A stretch of 64,000 nt of DNA from Capitulum mitella (taxonomy: Eukaryota > Arthropoda > Thecostraca > Pollicipedomorpha > Pollicipedidae): positions 4,093,001 through 4,157,000 of the forward strand of contig CP099843.1 of NCBI GenBank assembly GCA_030062745.1, in the 5' to 3' direction. Under the pieces are notes generated by a model that did not search any database, was not told the origin of the DNA, and worked only from the letters and a program-made list of their open reading frames with translations. The position numbers and the translations under genes are program-made. Below are positions 12,055 through 22,344 of this stretch, piece after piece (position 1 is the first letter of the stretch; every line of letters starts with the position of its first letter).

Positions 12055-13384
12055 ACTACAACCTGGGACCACACATTCATCCCAAGGCGCAAGTTCATCT
12101 GTAGACTCTGCTGCAGTGCGGGCGTTTCCGCCAAGATCGCTTGCTCTGAGACGGCGAATGCCCGTCTCCGCTGCGACACTGTCGACACCCACAGCAAGGT
12201 TGTCTGGTCCAAACTTTCTACCAAGAAAAGGCCAGAAACCGTTCACAAATGCCTTATGTAGTATTGGCCTCTGAAGATTGTGTCACGTCAAAGAACGGAG
12301 ATTAGGTTTGGTAACGGGGTCCCGTTTGTACTACACAGCTGCGATTTCTTGCGATCGCAAGAAATACGAAATGTTGATAAGAAAATGCATTTGCAATGAA
12401 CGAGATTCAGATTTCATTTGAATCAGATTCAGACAACTTTTCAAGTTGTCCGTTTTGACCCCGTTTGACCATCGAGATATTGACCTAGGGTCATGGAAAT
12501 TGCACGAAATGTAGCTCTATGACCCATCCCTACCTCAAAAATTTGGTGTCTCTAGCATTTGCGTGAAAGTTTCTTCTACTACGCATGTTGAGAAGGTTGC
12601 GGAGGAAACGCAGTGCATACCGCTGAACGAGGAGACTCCATTAGCGGGAGGCTCCCTGACCGAGGCCTAGCCCCCTCCCCCTCTCGTCCCACCTAGGAAA
12701 ACCCTGGTTATGCTGATGGGCAGAAGTGCGACACCATTTCAGTGTCACACCAGTGCTTTTCACGCTGCCAGTTTTCAAACAAGCAGCCTCCATGCAATCC
12801 CGAGTACTCGATCTGGTTATAATTTTGATGGTATTGGTATGCTTCTAAAGAAATTTGCATAACGTTAAAGCAGGAAAATGTCTGGGAGACTTTTACTCCA
12901 TTTTTATAGTAAGAAAACTTTGAGTGGTAAGCACTGAAAACTTTTTCATACCTGTTCCGAAAATTTCACATATACCTGAGGTGAAATCAAGAAAAAAAAC
13001 TGTTACTACGGTGTTCTTTCATAGTGTTTATCTGCTGTTCAGGTATCTGTCGAAGCATTAGTTGATTGACTTGTTTTCATTACACCCTCCTCATAATGAA
13101 CACCTATCTTACGTCTCACCCTGAGAACCTACTCTCGAGTAAGCAGTCATTTGCAGGGGTTTGAAAGGAAGGAAAGTAGAAATGTCTGGAGAACAGTTAA
13201 CATTTCTCGCCAAGTTCGGAAACACTGCAATCTGACATCAAACCGCAGTGTGCGTTTCTGGCACGGCGACGGCCCTACGACGCCATCTTAGTTAGTCTGT
13301 TTTACCGTACGGCTATGGTGTTAAGGGGCTACAGTATACCTTAACTGATTAATTAATAACGATAATGTATTTCTGTTGTAGTCT
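12055..13384. other. No gene recognised
   Basis: AT-rich intergenic sequence with no recognisable coding, RNA or repeat structure apart from its boundary with the LINE fragment on the right. Confidence 0.45.
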
Positions 13385-13551
13385 CGTAGGAGCCCAAGAC
13401 AGATGGTGATAGTCGGCGACTTCAGCTATGGAGAAATAAACTGGACCACGTGTTCTTCAAATACTCGCCTGGACCATTACTCGCAAGAGCTTCTCAACTG
13501 TGTCAATGACCTCTTCTTGTCACAGCACTTTGGGTCTCCTATTCATTTTAA

Positions 13552-14763
13552 CCCTATTCCCGGCAGGGGGGGGCGGAATCCGCCCCCCTCGGGTTTTTTG
13601 CTTGCCAATTCCAGGCTTTTTAACTTAGCTTCACGAAACTTGGTGACTTTTCCTAGCTATTCTTTCTACATGCTGCGACAAAATTTCACAGTTCTACATT
13701 GTTCAGGGGCGGAGCCAGGCAACGTTTTTGAGAGGCACCTCAGGTCATTTTTGGCCCTGTTGAGGGTAGAAGAAAAATGTCTGCCAAAAACAGAGTTTTT
13801 AAGATAGAACTTAAAACTTTATATGGATGTATAGTTAAATAGTTGGGCAATGTGCACACAAAATTTTGTTTGTCTGAGATCACTTAACAAGGTCAGGTCA
13901 AGGTCAAAAGTCAAAATTTGTTTTTTTGCAATCATTTCGGCGCCGTTCCTTTCAAATGCCAAACCCCGAAAATATATGACGAAGAAAGATGCCCTCTACT
14001 TGTGTACCAAGTTTCAGCTTGATATCAGGTTGGGTCACGGAGCTATGACCTAAAATGTCAGTGCACGTACCCTATATCGTAATAGCCATAAAATGAAATT
14101 TTTGAAATAAAGTGAATTCAAATGATTGAAAACGTTTACAGATAATATTAAATGCACACATCATTCCAAGTGACCCCAAGGTCACTGGAGGTCATTTAAG
14201 GTCAAAGGCCACAAGTTGATCTGAAGAACGTGTGACCATGACAGTTCCCCCTTTTTTATGTCCCTGACACCGCCTATGCTAACATTATACAAACATTTTA
14301 ATGCAATGTTTCCTTCTTTAGCATAGCACGACTAGCAGAAGCCAAAAAAGTGTTTTTACCTTTTTTGTTCATTCTGTTGTTGGAAAACTAATCCTCCTAT
14401 TTTTTTAGAAACGCTGTGAACGCCCATGAATTTTCTCAAAATTTCAGATTTGCGGACCCATGGTAAAATCCCTATCTATAATCTCTCGATTCATGTCAGT
14501 TTCATTAAAATCGGTCCATAAACAACGGAGTTATAAGAAGTCCAAAAGTACCCCCCATTTTGATATTTTTGCCTCCCCTGCATCCACAAATTTCAAAATT
14601 TTGAAAATTTCTTTTTTTAAAAATGTAGTTCACGTCACGGCAAATCGATTGCCGTTTGTTGCGATGAAATCAGACAAGTAGTTCTCGAGATCTCAGGGGG
14701 GGGGCGAATCCGCCCCCCCCCTGCCGGGAATCGGCCATACCGTCTAGCCCTCCGGGAATAGGG
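13552..14763 (+). mobile_element. piggyBac-type MITE, copy A
   Basis: 1212 bp flanked on both sides by TTAA (13548-13551 and 14764-14767), the target duplication typical of piggyBac elements. The ends begin CCCTATTCCCGG, matching the CCCT start usual in that superfamily. The right end has a further copy of the end motif about 30 bp inside. Next to each end is a GC palindrome of the form GGGGGCGGA/TCCGCCCCC. No transposase frame is present. The interior carries tandem AGGTCA half-sites (13889-13914). Removing the element leaves one TTAA and a continuous LINE reading frame across the site. Confidence 0.92.
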
Positions 14764-14883
14764 TTAAGCCGGGATGTCAACCAGGCTTATTGGATTTAGT
14801 CGTCTCATCCGATGAGCACATGTCAGACTGTTCGGAACAGGAGGTCCCATTGGGGAAAGTCATCACCAATGCATTAGCTTTAA

Positions 14884-16089
14884 CCCCATTCCCGGAGGGC
14901 TAGACGGAATGGCCGATTCCCGGCAGGGGGGGCGGATTCGCCCCCCTGAGATCTCGAGAAATACTCGTCCGATTTCATCGCAACAAACGGCAATCGATTT
15001 GCCATGATGTTAACTACATTGTTACAAAACGAAGTTTTCGAAATTTTGAAAAGGGTGGATATTGGGGCAAGAAAGTCAAAATTGGAGATATTTTTGAACT
15101 TCTTATAACTCCGTTGTTTATGGGCCGATTTTGTTGAAACTGGCATGAATGGAAAAATTGTAGATGGGACTTTTACCTTTGGTCCATACATTTGAAATTT
15201 TGAGAAAATTCATAGGCGTTTACGGGGTTTCAAAAATAGGAGGATTAGTTTTCTAACAATTGAATGAACAAAAAAGGTAAAAACACTTTTTTGGCTTCTG
15301 CTAGTCATGCTATGCTAAAGAAGTATAAATCGCATTACAATGTTTGTATAATGTTAACATAGGCGGTGCCAGGGACATGAAAAAGGAGGAACTGTAATGG
15401 CCACACGTTCTTCAGATCAACTTGTGGCCTTTGACCTTAAATGACCTTCAGTGATTTTGGAGTCACTTGGAATGATCTCGTGTGCATTTAATATTACCTG
15501 GAAACGTTTTCAATCGTTTAAATTCTCTCTATTTCAAAAATCCCATTTTACGACTATTGCAATATAGGGTACGCGCACTGACATTTTAGGTCATAGCTCC
15601 GTGACCCAAACTAACATCAAGCTGAAACTTGATACACAAGTAGAGGGTACCCTTCTACGTCATATATGTTCCGGGTTTGGCATTTCAAAACTTAGTGCCG
15701 AAATAATTAATATAAAAACAAATTTTGACTTTTGACCTTGACCTGACCTTGTAAAGTGACCTCAGATGAAAAGAATTGTATTTACACGTTGCCCAAGTAT
15801 TTAGCTATACATCCATCTAACGTTTTAAGTTCTATCTTAAAAACGCTAGTTTTGGACGTCATTTTCCTTTTATCCTCAACAGTGCCAAAAATGGCGTGAG
15901 GTGCCTCCCAAAAACGTTGCCTAGCTCTGCTCCTGAGCAAAATAGAATTTCACAGTTTTGTCATAGTACGTAGAAAGAATAGCCAGGAAAAGTCACCAAG
16001 TTTCATAAAGCTGTGTCAAAAAGCCTGGAATTGGCAAGCAAAAAACCCGAGGGGAGACGGATTCAGCCCCCCCCCTGCCGGGTACAGGG
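14884..16089 (-). mobile_element. piggyBac-type MITE, copy B (inverted)
   Basis: 1206 bp of the same family as copy A but in the opposite orientation, with TTAA on both sides (14880-14883 and 16090-16093). The left terminal base run is CCCCATTCCCGG, and the other terminus reads CCCTGTACCCGG, slightly diverged. Only 112 bp of LINE sequence separates it from copy A, so A and B together form a near-palindrome of about 2.5 kb. It has no coding capacity. Confidence 0.92.
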
Positions 16090-16834
16090 TTAAGGTTGTA
16101 TGCTGTGTTGAAAATTACACCAGCACCAAGAAAAGGAACTATATCCAAGACAATTATAGCGCTATGCGGGAAGAGTTTGAAAAGTCCAACATCTGCCAAA
16201 CCACTGAAATCGTGGATAGGGAGCATGCCTGGAAATATCTGGGGAGTTTTTTTCTCTCTTTCTCATTAGTAGGCATGTGCCTTTTTTGTATGCAGATAGA
16301 AGCGTAAGCATCCATACAGCATCAGGGCAGTGATTAAGCTCAAGAAAGAAAAAGACAAACAATATAGTGAAAACATACTGTACAGAAGTTCTGAAGACTT
16401 AGAAAGGTTCAACAAAACCAAATACTAACTGAGGAATATGCCCCTGAATCTGACAGCAGTTTGAAGCCAACCTAGCTGTATGTATGAAAGAGAAACCCAA
16501 GGCTTTTTGGAAGTGTATTTCGTCCCAGGTGAAGGTTAAGGGCTGTGTTCAGGACTTGCAGGACAAACATAGGGAGTGTGCCAGGACGAGCTTAAGGAAG
16601 GCATCATGTCGAATAGTTTTTTTTTGCTCATTGTTCACCCATGAACAGAATTTCCACCAGATCAAGGGGCACTGTAGGTACCGTGCAAGATCAGCAGCAT
16701 GTGGGTCACTGAAGGATCTGTCAGGAGAGAATCTGAACTGCCGCGAATCTCCTGGCCCAGTCAAAATACACCCACTGGTTCTGAAAGAGCTTGCAGCATG
16801 TTTGAGTGGACCTCTGGCAATACTCTTGAACCCG

Positions 16835-17060
16835 GGCACGACCATCGGTCCGTTACGATCATGCACGACTGGGAGGGGAAGGGGAGCTGTTGGCAAGTTA
16901 TTGCCAAGTTATTGCCCATTGACAAGTTGTTAAATTGTCATAGATGTCACAAAGCAACAGCTTCCAGCTCCGATCCGTTTTCGATATATTCAAGAAAAAC
17001 AAGTTGGGGAGGGGAGGGAGGCACAAAAAGACCCCCCTTCCAGTGCTTGTGTTAAAAGAC
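16835..17060 (+). repeat. Internally deleted member of the GGTCA-rich repeat family
   Basis: The left end matches 4001 onward ('gcacgaccatcggt...acgatcatg') and the right part matches 60290-60420 ('agttgttaaattgtcat', 'cagctccgatc', 'ttcaagaaaaac', ending near 'ccagtg'). It is about 225 bp and apparently retains only the two ends of a longer element. It sits inside the RT region of the LINE. Confidence 0.6.
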
Positions 17061-17868
17061 AGGTGCAGCTGATTCGAGCTGTAAAAGAACGGGTGTCATA
17101 ACGCGTTCTGGCTGGAAGGTTTGGAATCTCTAAAACGTACGTGACAAAAAAAATATTGGTGGCAAACAAGGTTCGGTACCGAAAGAGCAAGAGCACCCCA
17201 GGTCACCCAAAAACAAGAGGTCGCCCAAAAGACCCGCATCCGGAAACTGTCGCGCGGATCATATGAAATCGGAAAGAATGTGGCATTGCCATGGACGACA
17301 AAAACTACTTCACCATTCACGAGAGTCATATGCCAGGAAACCTTGGGTACTCTGTCGGAGCACGTCGAAAATGTCCAGCAGACGTACAACTGAGGCCAGA
17401 GAGCAAGTTTCCGCGTAATCTTTTCGTGTGGCCCGCCATCTCTCCAAGGAGTGTGACAAGTCCGGTTATCATGCCGAGTATGGGTAATGTTGATGGCAAC
17501 GTGTACCGTGAGATGTGCTCATCCCTTATTTGGATGAGGACTGTTTCCACAAGGACATGCTGATCTGTCCAGACTTGGCCAGCGCTCATTATGCGAAGGA
17601 AACGCTCAAGTTGTTGGAAGAGGCCAGAGTGCCGTATGTAGTGTGTGACAGCAATCCTCCTGTGTGCCCCAAGTGCGTCCTACTGAGGACATCTGGGGCA
17701 TCATTAAGCAGAGGATGTATCAGGGAGACTGGTACGCAACATCCAAAGTCGCCCTAAAGCGCTGGATGAGCCAGGTGATCGCTGCTCTGGACGATCTACC
17801 ACGTAAAGTGCTGGTATGCGTGCTCAGGCGCATGCGTGTTGCCGACAGATGAGAGGTGATGGAGATAA
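17061..17868 (+). mobile_element. Decayed Tc1/mariner (DD37E-type) transposon
   Basis: Transposase remnants appear in several frames. A possible helix-turn-helix part lies near 17125-17270 (ISKTYVTKK, then GRPKDPHPETVA). The first catalytic Asp is in MDDKNYFT at about 17290. The FPRNLFVWPAIS block is near 17408, the second Asp in CPDLASAHYAKETL near 17566, and the third acidic residue in RPTEDIWGIIKQRM near 17680. The spacing from the second Asp to the final Glu is 37 residues, matching the DD37E group. At least three frame changes and an in-frame stop break it, so it is inactive. It ends directly against the TAA target duplication of the next element. Confidence 0.85.
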
Positions 17869-18228
17869 CACTGGGCAACAATTTTTTACTTTTTGAATGT
17901 TGTCTAGATTTCTACAACTGATTTAGGGTATTTTTGCACTGCTGAATCAGGAAATGGCATCCGTTTCTCTCCATCAGGTCAGGTTTTTGTGCTAAGTTGA
18001 TTTGAAAAAAATCAGATCTTGTGACAAAATCGATTACATTTTTGTGGCATTATCAGCTGATTTTTGTCAACACATATCATCCTAAATATGTTTTTATGAG
18101 AAAATATGTTTTTCCAACAACATATATTGATTACCTGATAGAAACAGCGATTACTGTAAACTGAATGGTGGACATTGATAAAGGTAAGTACACGTAAATT
18201 GCATGTTGCTTCACCAGATTTTCAAACT

Positions 18229-21126
18229 TCAGGGCTTGAACTTCCGTTTCTTTGAACTCCTGGAATGCTCAGCGGCAGGGAGGTCTCTCTTCAGAGTCCA
18301 ACAGTAGTCAGCCATCATGACTGCGTCCCAGCGACCCTGATACCTGGTCTCCATCTCTTTCAGGTCCTGATGGAATCTCTCTCCCTGCTCGTCACTCATC
18401 GAACCCAGGTTCTCAGGAAACCGGTCCATATGTGAAAATAGGTAGTGCATCTTGACGCTCATGTTGCAGCCCAGGTTTCCGAAAGCAGTCAGCATGTTTT
18501 TGACAAGTTCTGCGTAGTTTCTGGCCTTGTTGTTGCCAAGAAAGTTCTTCACTACCAGAACAAATGCCTTCCACGCTTCGAGTTCCACTTCGTTCATTGA
18601 GTTTTCAAACTCTGGATCTCTGATGAGCTGACGGATCTGAGGACCGTCAAATATGCCAGCTTTCAACTTTTCCATGGTCAATCCTGGAAAAGCCTGGCAC
18701 AAGTAAGTGAAGCAGTCACCATCCTTGTCCAGAGCCTTGGTGAACTGCTTGATTAAGCCGAGCTTGATGTGCAGCGGTGGGAAAAGTATTCTGTCTCTGT
18801 CCACCAGAGGGTCGTTGATGACGTTCCTTTCTTTGCAAGGCACCAATTCCTCCCGCACAGGCCAGTCCTTCTTCGTGTAATGCTGAGCACGGTCCCTACT
18901 ATCCCACATGCACAGAAAACATGGGTACTTGGTGAAGCCAGACTGTTGTCCCAACAAAAAGTTCACCATCTTCAGGTCAACACAAATAAACCACTTATGC
19001 TGATCATAACCAATTTTCTCCAGCACATACTTCACCGCTTCATACTTCTCCTTCGGTGTAGTCGAGTGAGCCAGGGGTATAGAGGCAAACTGGTTGCCGT
19101 TGTGTAGCAGAACACATTTCAGTGATCGCTTGCTGCTGTCAATGAACAGTCTCCAATCTTTGGGTTCGTACTGTGGCACTCCAAGCTTGAGCAGAAGCTG
19201 CGCAATATCTGCACAGTACACCAAGTCCTTCTCTTCAGAGAAAAAAACGGAGGTACTCTTGATGTCTGTTGCGGAAGAAGCTGATGCGAGCACTGTCAGA
19301 GAGGAGGTTTTTTTTCCTTCAATCTGGATGCCAACAGTTCGGCAGAGTCCTTTGACAAGCTGAGGTCGCGAACTAGATCATTCAACTCCTTTTGGGAAAA
19401 CGGATGTGGAGCATCATCTTCAAGAACCACTTCTTCTTCTTCTTCTTCTTCATGTCCTTCAACACTGGAGGCATCTTCGTCACTAATGTCAGGAAGTTCT
19501 CCGAAGATAGGCACTGGAATTTCATCACAATGAGCTACAGGACGACGTGCTGATTGAAGATCAGGATAGTTGAGGTTGGCCCGGTTCTTTCTGTTGATCC
19601 CAGTCACACCAACAGCGCAGAAGTAGCAGTCAGTGACATGGTTTGTCGGCTCCCTCCAAACCATGGGAATTCCAAAGTTCAGACTCCTCTTGCCATTGGT
19701 CCACCCACGTAGAGTCTCGGTGCATGCCTTGCACACCATGTGTGGCGCCCAAGCTTTATCCTGGTCACCAAGTTTAACCCTATTCCCGGCAGGGGGGGGC
19801 GGAATCCGCCCCCCCCCTCGGGTTTTTTGCTTGCCAATTCCAGGCTTTTTGACGCAGCTTCACGAAACTTGGTGACTTTTCCTAGCTATTCCTTCTACGC
19901 GCCGTGACAAAATTTCGAAATTCTATTTTGCTCAGGGGCGGAGCCAGGCAACGTTTTTGGGAGGCACCTCAGGTCATTTTTGGCCATGTTGAGGGTAAAA
20001 GGAAAATGTCTGCCAAAAACAGAGTTTTTAAGATAGAACTTAAAACTTTATATGAATATATAGCTAAATAGTTAGGCAATGTGCATATGTAATTTTGTTG
20101 ATCTGAGATCACTTTACAAGGTCAGGTCAAGGTCAAAATTCAAAATTTGTTTTTTCAAAATAATTTCGGCGCCGTTTTTTCAAATGCCAAACCCGAAATA
20201 TATGTGACGTAGAAAGATGCCCTCTACTTGTGTACCAAGTTTCAGCTTAATATCAGGTCAGGTCACGGAGCTATGACCTAAAATGTCAGTGCACGTACCC
20301 TATATCGCAAATGCCAAAAAATGAATTTTTTGGAATAGAGTGAATTTAATCGATTAAAAACGTTTACAGATAATATTGAATGCACACGACATCATTCCAG
20401 GTAACCCCAAGGTCACTGGAGGTCATTTAAGGTCAAAGGTCACAAGTTGATCTGAGAAACGTGTGACCATGACATTTCCCCCTTTTTTATGTCCCTGGCA
20501 CCGCCTATGCTAGCATTATACAAACATTGTGATGCGATTTGTACTTATTTAGCATAACATGACTAGCAGAAGCTAAAAAAGTGTTTTGGCCTCTTTTGTT
20601 CATTCCGTTATTGGAAAACTAATCCCCCTATTTTTGAAACCCCGTGAACGCCCATGAATTTTCTCAAAATTTCAAATTTGCATACCCATGGTAAAAGCCC
20701 TATCCATAATCTCTCGATTGATGCCAGTTTCATCGAAATCGGTCTATAAACAAGGGAGTTATAAGAAGTCAAAAAGTACCCCCCATTTTGACATTTTTGC
20801 CCCCCTGTATCCACAAATTTCAAAATTTTGAAAATGTCTTTTTATCAAAATGTAGTTCACGTCACGGCAAATCGATTGCCGTTTGTTGCGATGAAATCGG
20901 ATAAGTAGTTCTCGAGATCTCAGGGGGGGGCCGAATCCGCCCCCCCCTGCCGGGAATCGGCCATACCGTCTAGCCCTCCGGGAATAGGGTTAATACCAAA
21001 ATAAGCATGGTAAGCACGCATTATGAAACTTGTGACTGGCTTCCTATTAGGAGCAAGGGTGTATTCTCCACATATGTAGCAGAACACGTCGGGCTTATTT
21101 CTGCACGATCTTCTGGGCGAAGCCAT
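18229..21126 (-). pseudogene. Transposon-encoded conserved protein, probable DDE transposase, disrupted
   Basis: I recognise this protein as a many-copy family, usually 'uncharacterized', in arthropod and cnidarian genomes. The N-terminus (MASPRRSCRNKPDVFCYICG, from 21126) has a CxxC zinc-finger-like pair. The middle (19296-19780) includes MVWREPTNHVTDCYFC and an acidic run, and the C-terminal half runs 18229-19293. Numbering from a methionine at 19293, candidate catalytic residues are Asp52 (LFIDSS), Asp106 (ICVDLK) and Glu302 or Glu305 (DEQGERFHQD). A C2C pair (Cys125/Cys128, CFLC) follows the second Asp, and an H4H pair (His283/His288) precedes the Glu. This arrangement is known from CMC/Transib/RAG1-type transposases. 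Breaks: a MITE at a TTAA site splits residues FGI from KLGDQDKAW, and a one-base change in an A-run near 19310 shifts the frame. The copy is probably inactive; the frame change could also be an assembly error. Confidence 0.8.
19778..20989 (+). mobile_element. piggyBac-type MITE, copy C
   Basis: 1212 bp, the same family and nearly the same length as copy A, with TTAA on both sides (19774-19777 and 20990-20993). The end motif is CCCTATTCCCGG and GC palindromes lie next to both ends. It is inserted in the coding region of the transposon protein; with the MITE removed, a single TTAA keeps that reading frame open. Interior AGGTCA repeats are at about 20119-20140. Confidence 0.93.
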
Positions 21127-21807
21127 CTTATTCACATGCAAAACAAAAATATGGACAAATTAGTCATAAGTTGGCACATGTAGGTATTGTACATTCTCCA
21201 GAGTTCGTTATTTCAAGAAATACAACTTTTTTGTATCACATTATCACAAAATTACAACCAGCGGCTTCACGTTTAGTTGCCACTTCCACTGTACCCCACC
21301 GCAGCCCACCTCGTTCCGTATTTGCCGCCACCAGCACGACAACGCAAATATTCCGCAACACACATGAAGCGAAAACACCCGTACATGCGCGGGTGGAATT
21401 TCCTATACACTTCGTGGGGCGGCTGCCCCATTAACTTAGTTTTGATCCACCGACTTTATGCTTTGCCGCACGAATTTTTGGAAGATTTCGAGGTTTTATG
21501 ACTTCAAACTGATCCCTTTTCGACATAATCACCCAGAACTATCGGACCTGAATACTTCTTGTCATTAAAATAATCATTTCCAATCAAAAAAATATTCGAC
21601 ATGGCATTTTACCCCCACCAACTTCTTCTAAAATGCTCCATACAAGCGTATACGTGAACAAAAACGTAAAAAAACGACATGTGGCCATAGCTCAAAAACT
21701 TGACCTGATTGAGCAAAACCAATCTGATTTTTGGATTCAGCGCATCAGATTCGTCCTAAATCAGCTGAAAAAAACTCAGACAAAAAATTTGTTGTTGACC
21801 AGTGTAA

Positions 21808-22344
21808 TCCATTAGGCAAGACTGACTACAACGTCTATGACTACATTTCTGCAAAGTTTAATGTTCATACAATAATAAATGTGCTTACGGTATGACTTTA
21901 AATACCGTCTCATTTCCCTGTGCCCACACGTTATATTTTCTCTAAATGCATTGTGTCAGAGAATTTGAGAAAGATAAGAAATATTTGGAGAAAAGGAAGA
22001 TAATAAATCATAAGATGGGCTGCTGACCGCATACTGCCTATTGTTTCACAGTTTTGAACTTCAGTCCCATTCTTGCAAAATATGTCCAAGCCCTCCCGCA
22101 CCAATACAGAAAAGTACTGTTTCCAAGGTCTCCAGAACGACATGGAACTGCCAGTTACGTCGACAATCTAATACAACAAGCCATGTTTCCCCTGAAACAT
22201 GGTTCTGGACGCAGGCATTAGAGCAACGTCTTGATTGTACGCCGGGAGGCTAAGTATCCGGCAACATCCGGCCGGATCACAAAAATATCCGGCCGGATAC
22301 CGGATACCGGATAATCTTTAACATCCGGCCGGATATCCGGTGCA
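21808..22344. other. No gene; cluster of CCGG palindromes
   Basis: AT-rich sequence to 22240, then at 22255-22342 a cluster of repeated ATCCGGCCGGAT-type palindromes, a pattern often seen in small non-autonomous DNA elements. The cluster lies exactly at the left edge of the P450 segmental duplication and is absent from the second duplication copy. Confidence 0.6.

Larger units (their letters stand above)
13385..16834 (+). mobile_element. CR1/L2-like LINE fragment, interrupted by two MITEs
   Basis: A 5'- and 3'-truncated non-LTR retrotransposon. The endonuclease domain is recognisable at 13403-13551 (VIVGDFSYGEINW, the conserved GDFN-type motif) and continues after the first MITE at 14768-14879 (LLDLVVSSDEHMSD). 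The linker follows the second MITE at 16094-16240 (VENYTSTKKRNYIQ, EHAWKYL). The start of the reverse transcriptase lies at about 16480-16830 (KEKPKAFWKCISS; SPGP followed by HPLVLKELA). The catalytic RT core is missing because another repeat begins at about 16835. In-frame stops and frame changes occur in the linker and near 14850. It is a dead fragment that was inactive or dying before the MITEs landed in it. Confidence 0.85.
17869..21804. mobile_element. DNA transposon with CACTGG terminal inverted repeats
   Basis: The left end reads CACTGGGCAACAA and the complement of the right end reads CACTGGTCAACAA. Similarity continues for about 125 bp inward, including CTGATTTAGG, CTGAATC and ATCAGGTCA blocks shared in order and inverted (left about 17869-17995, right about 21680-21804). 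Flanking TAA trinucleotides (17866-17868 and 21805-21807) look like a 3-bp target duplication. The only coding region is the conserved protein at 18229-21126, minus strand. A MITE (19778-20989) is nested inside. CACT(A/G) ends with short duplications recall the CMC (CACTA/Mirage/Chapaev) elements, but I cannot assign a superfamily by eye. Confidence 0.75.
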
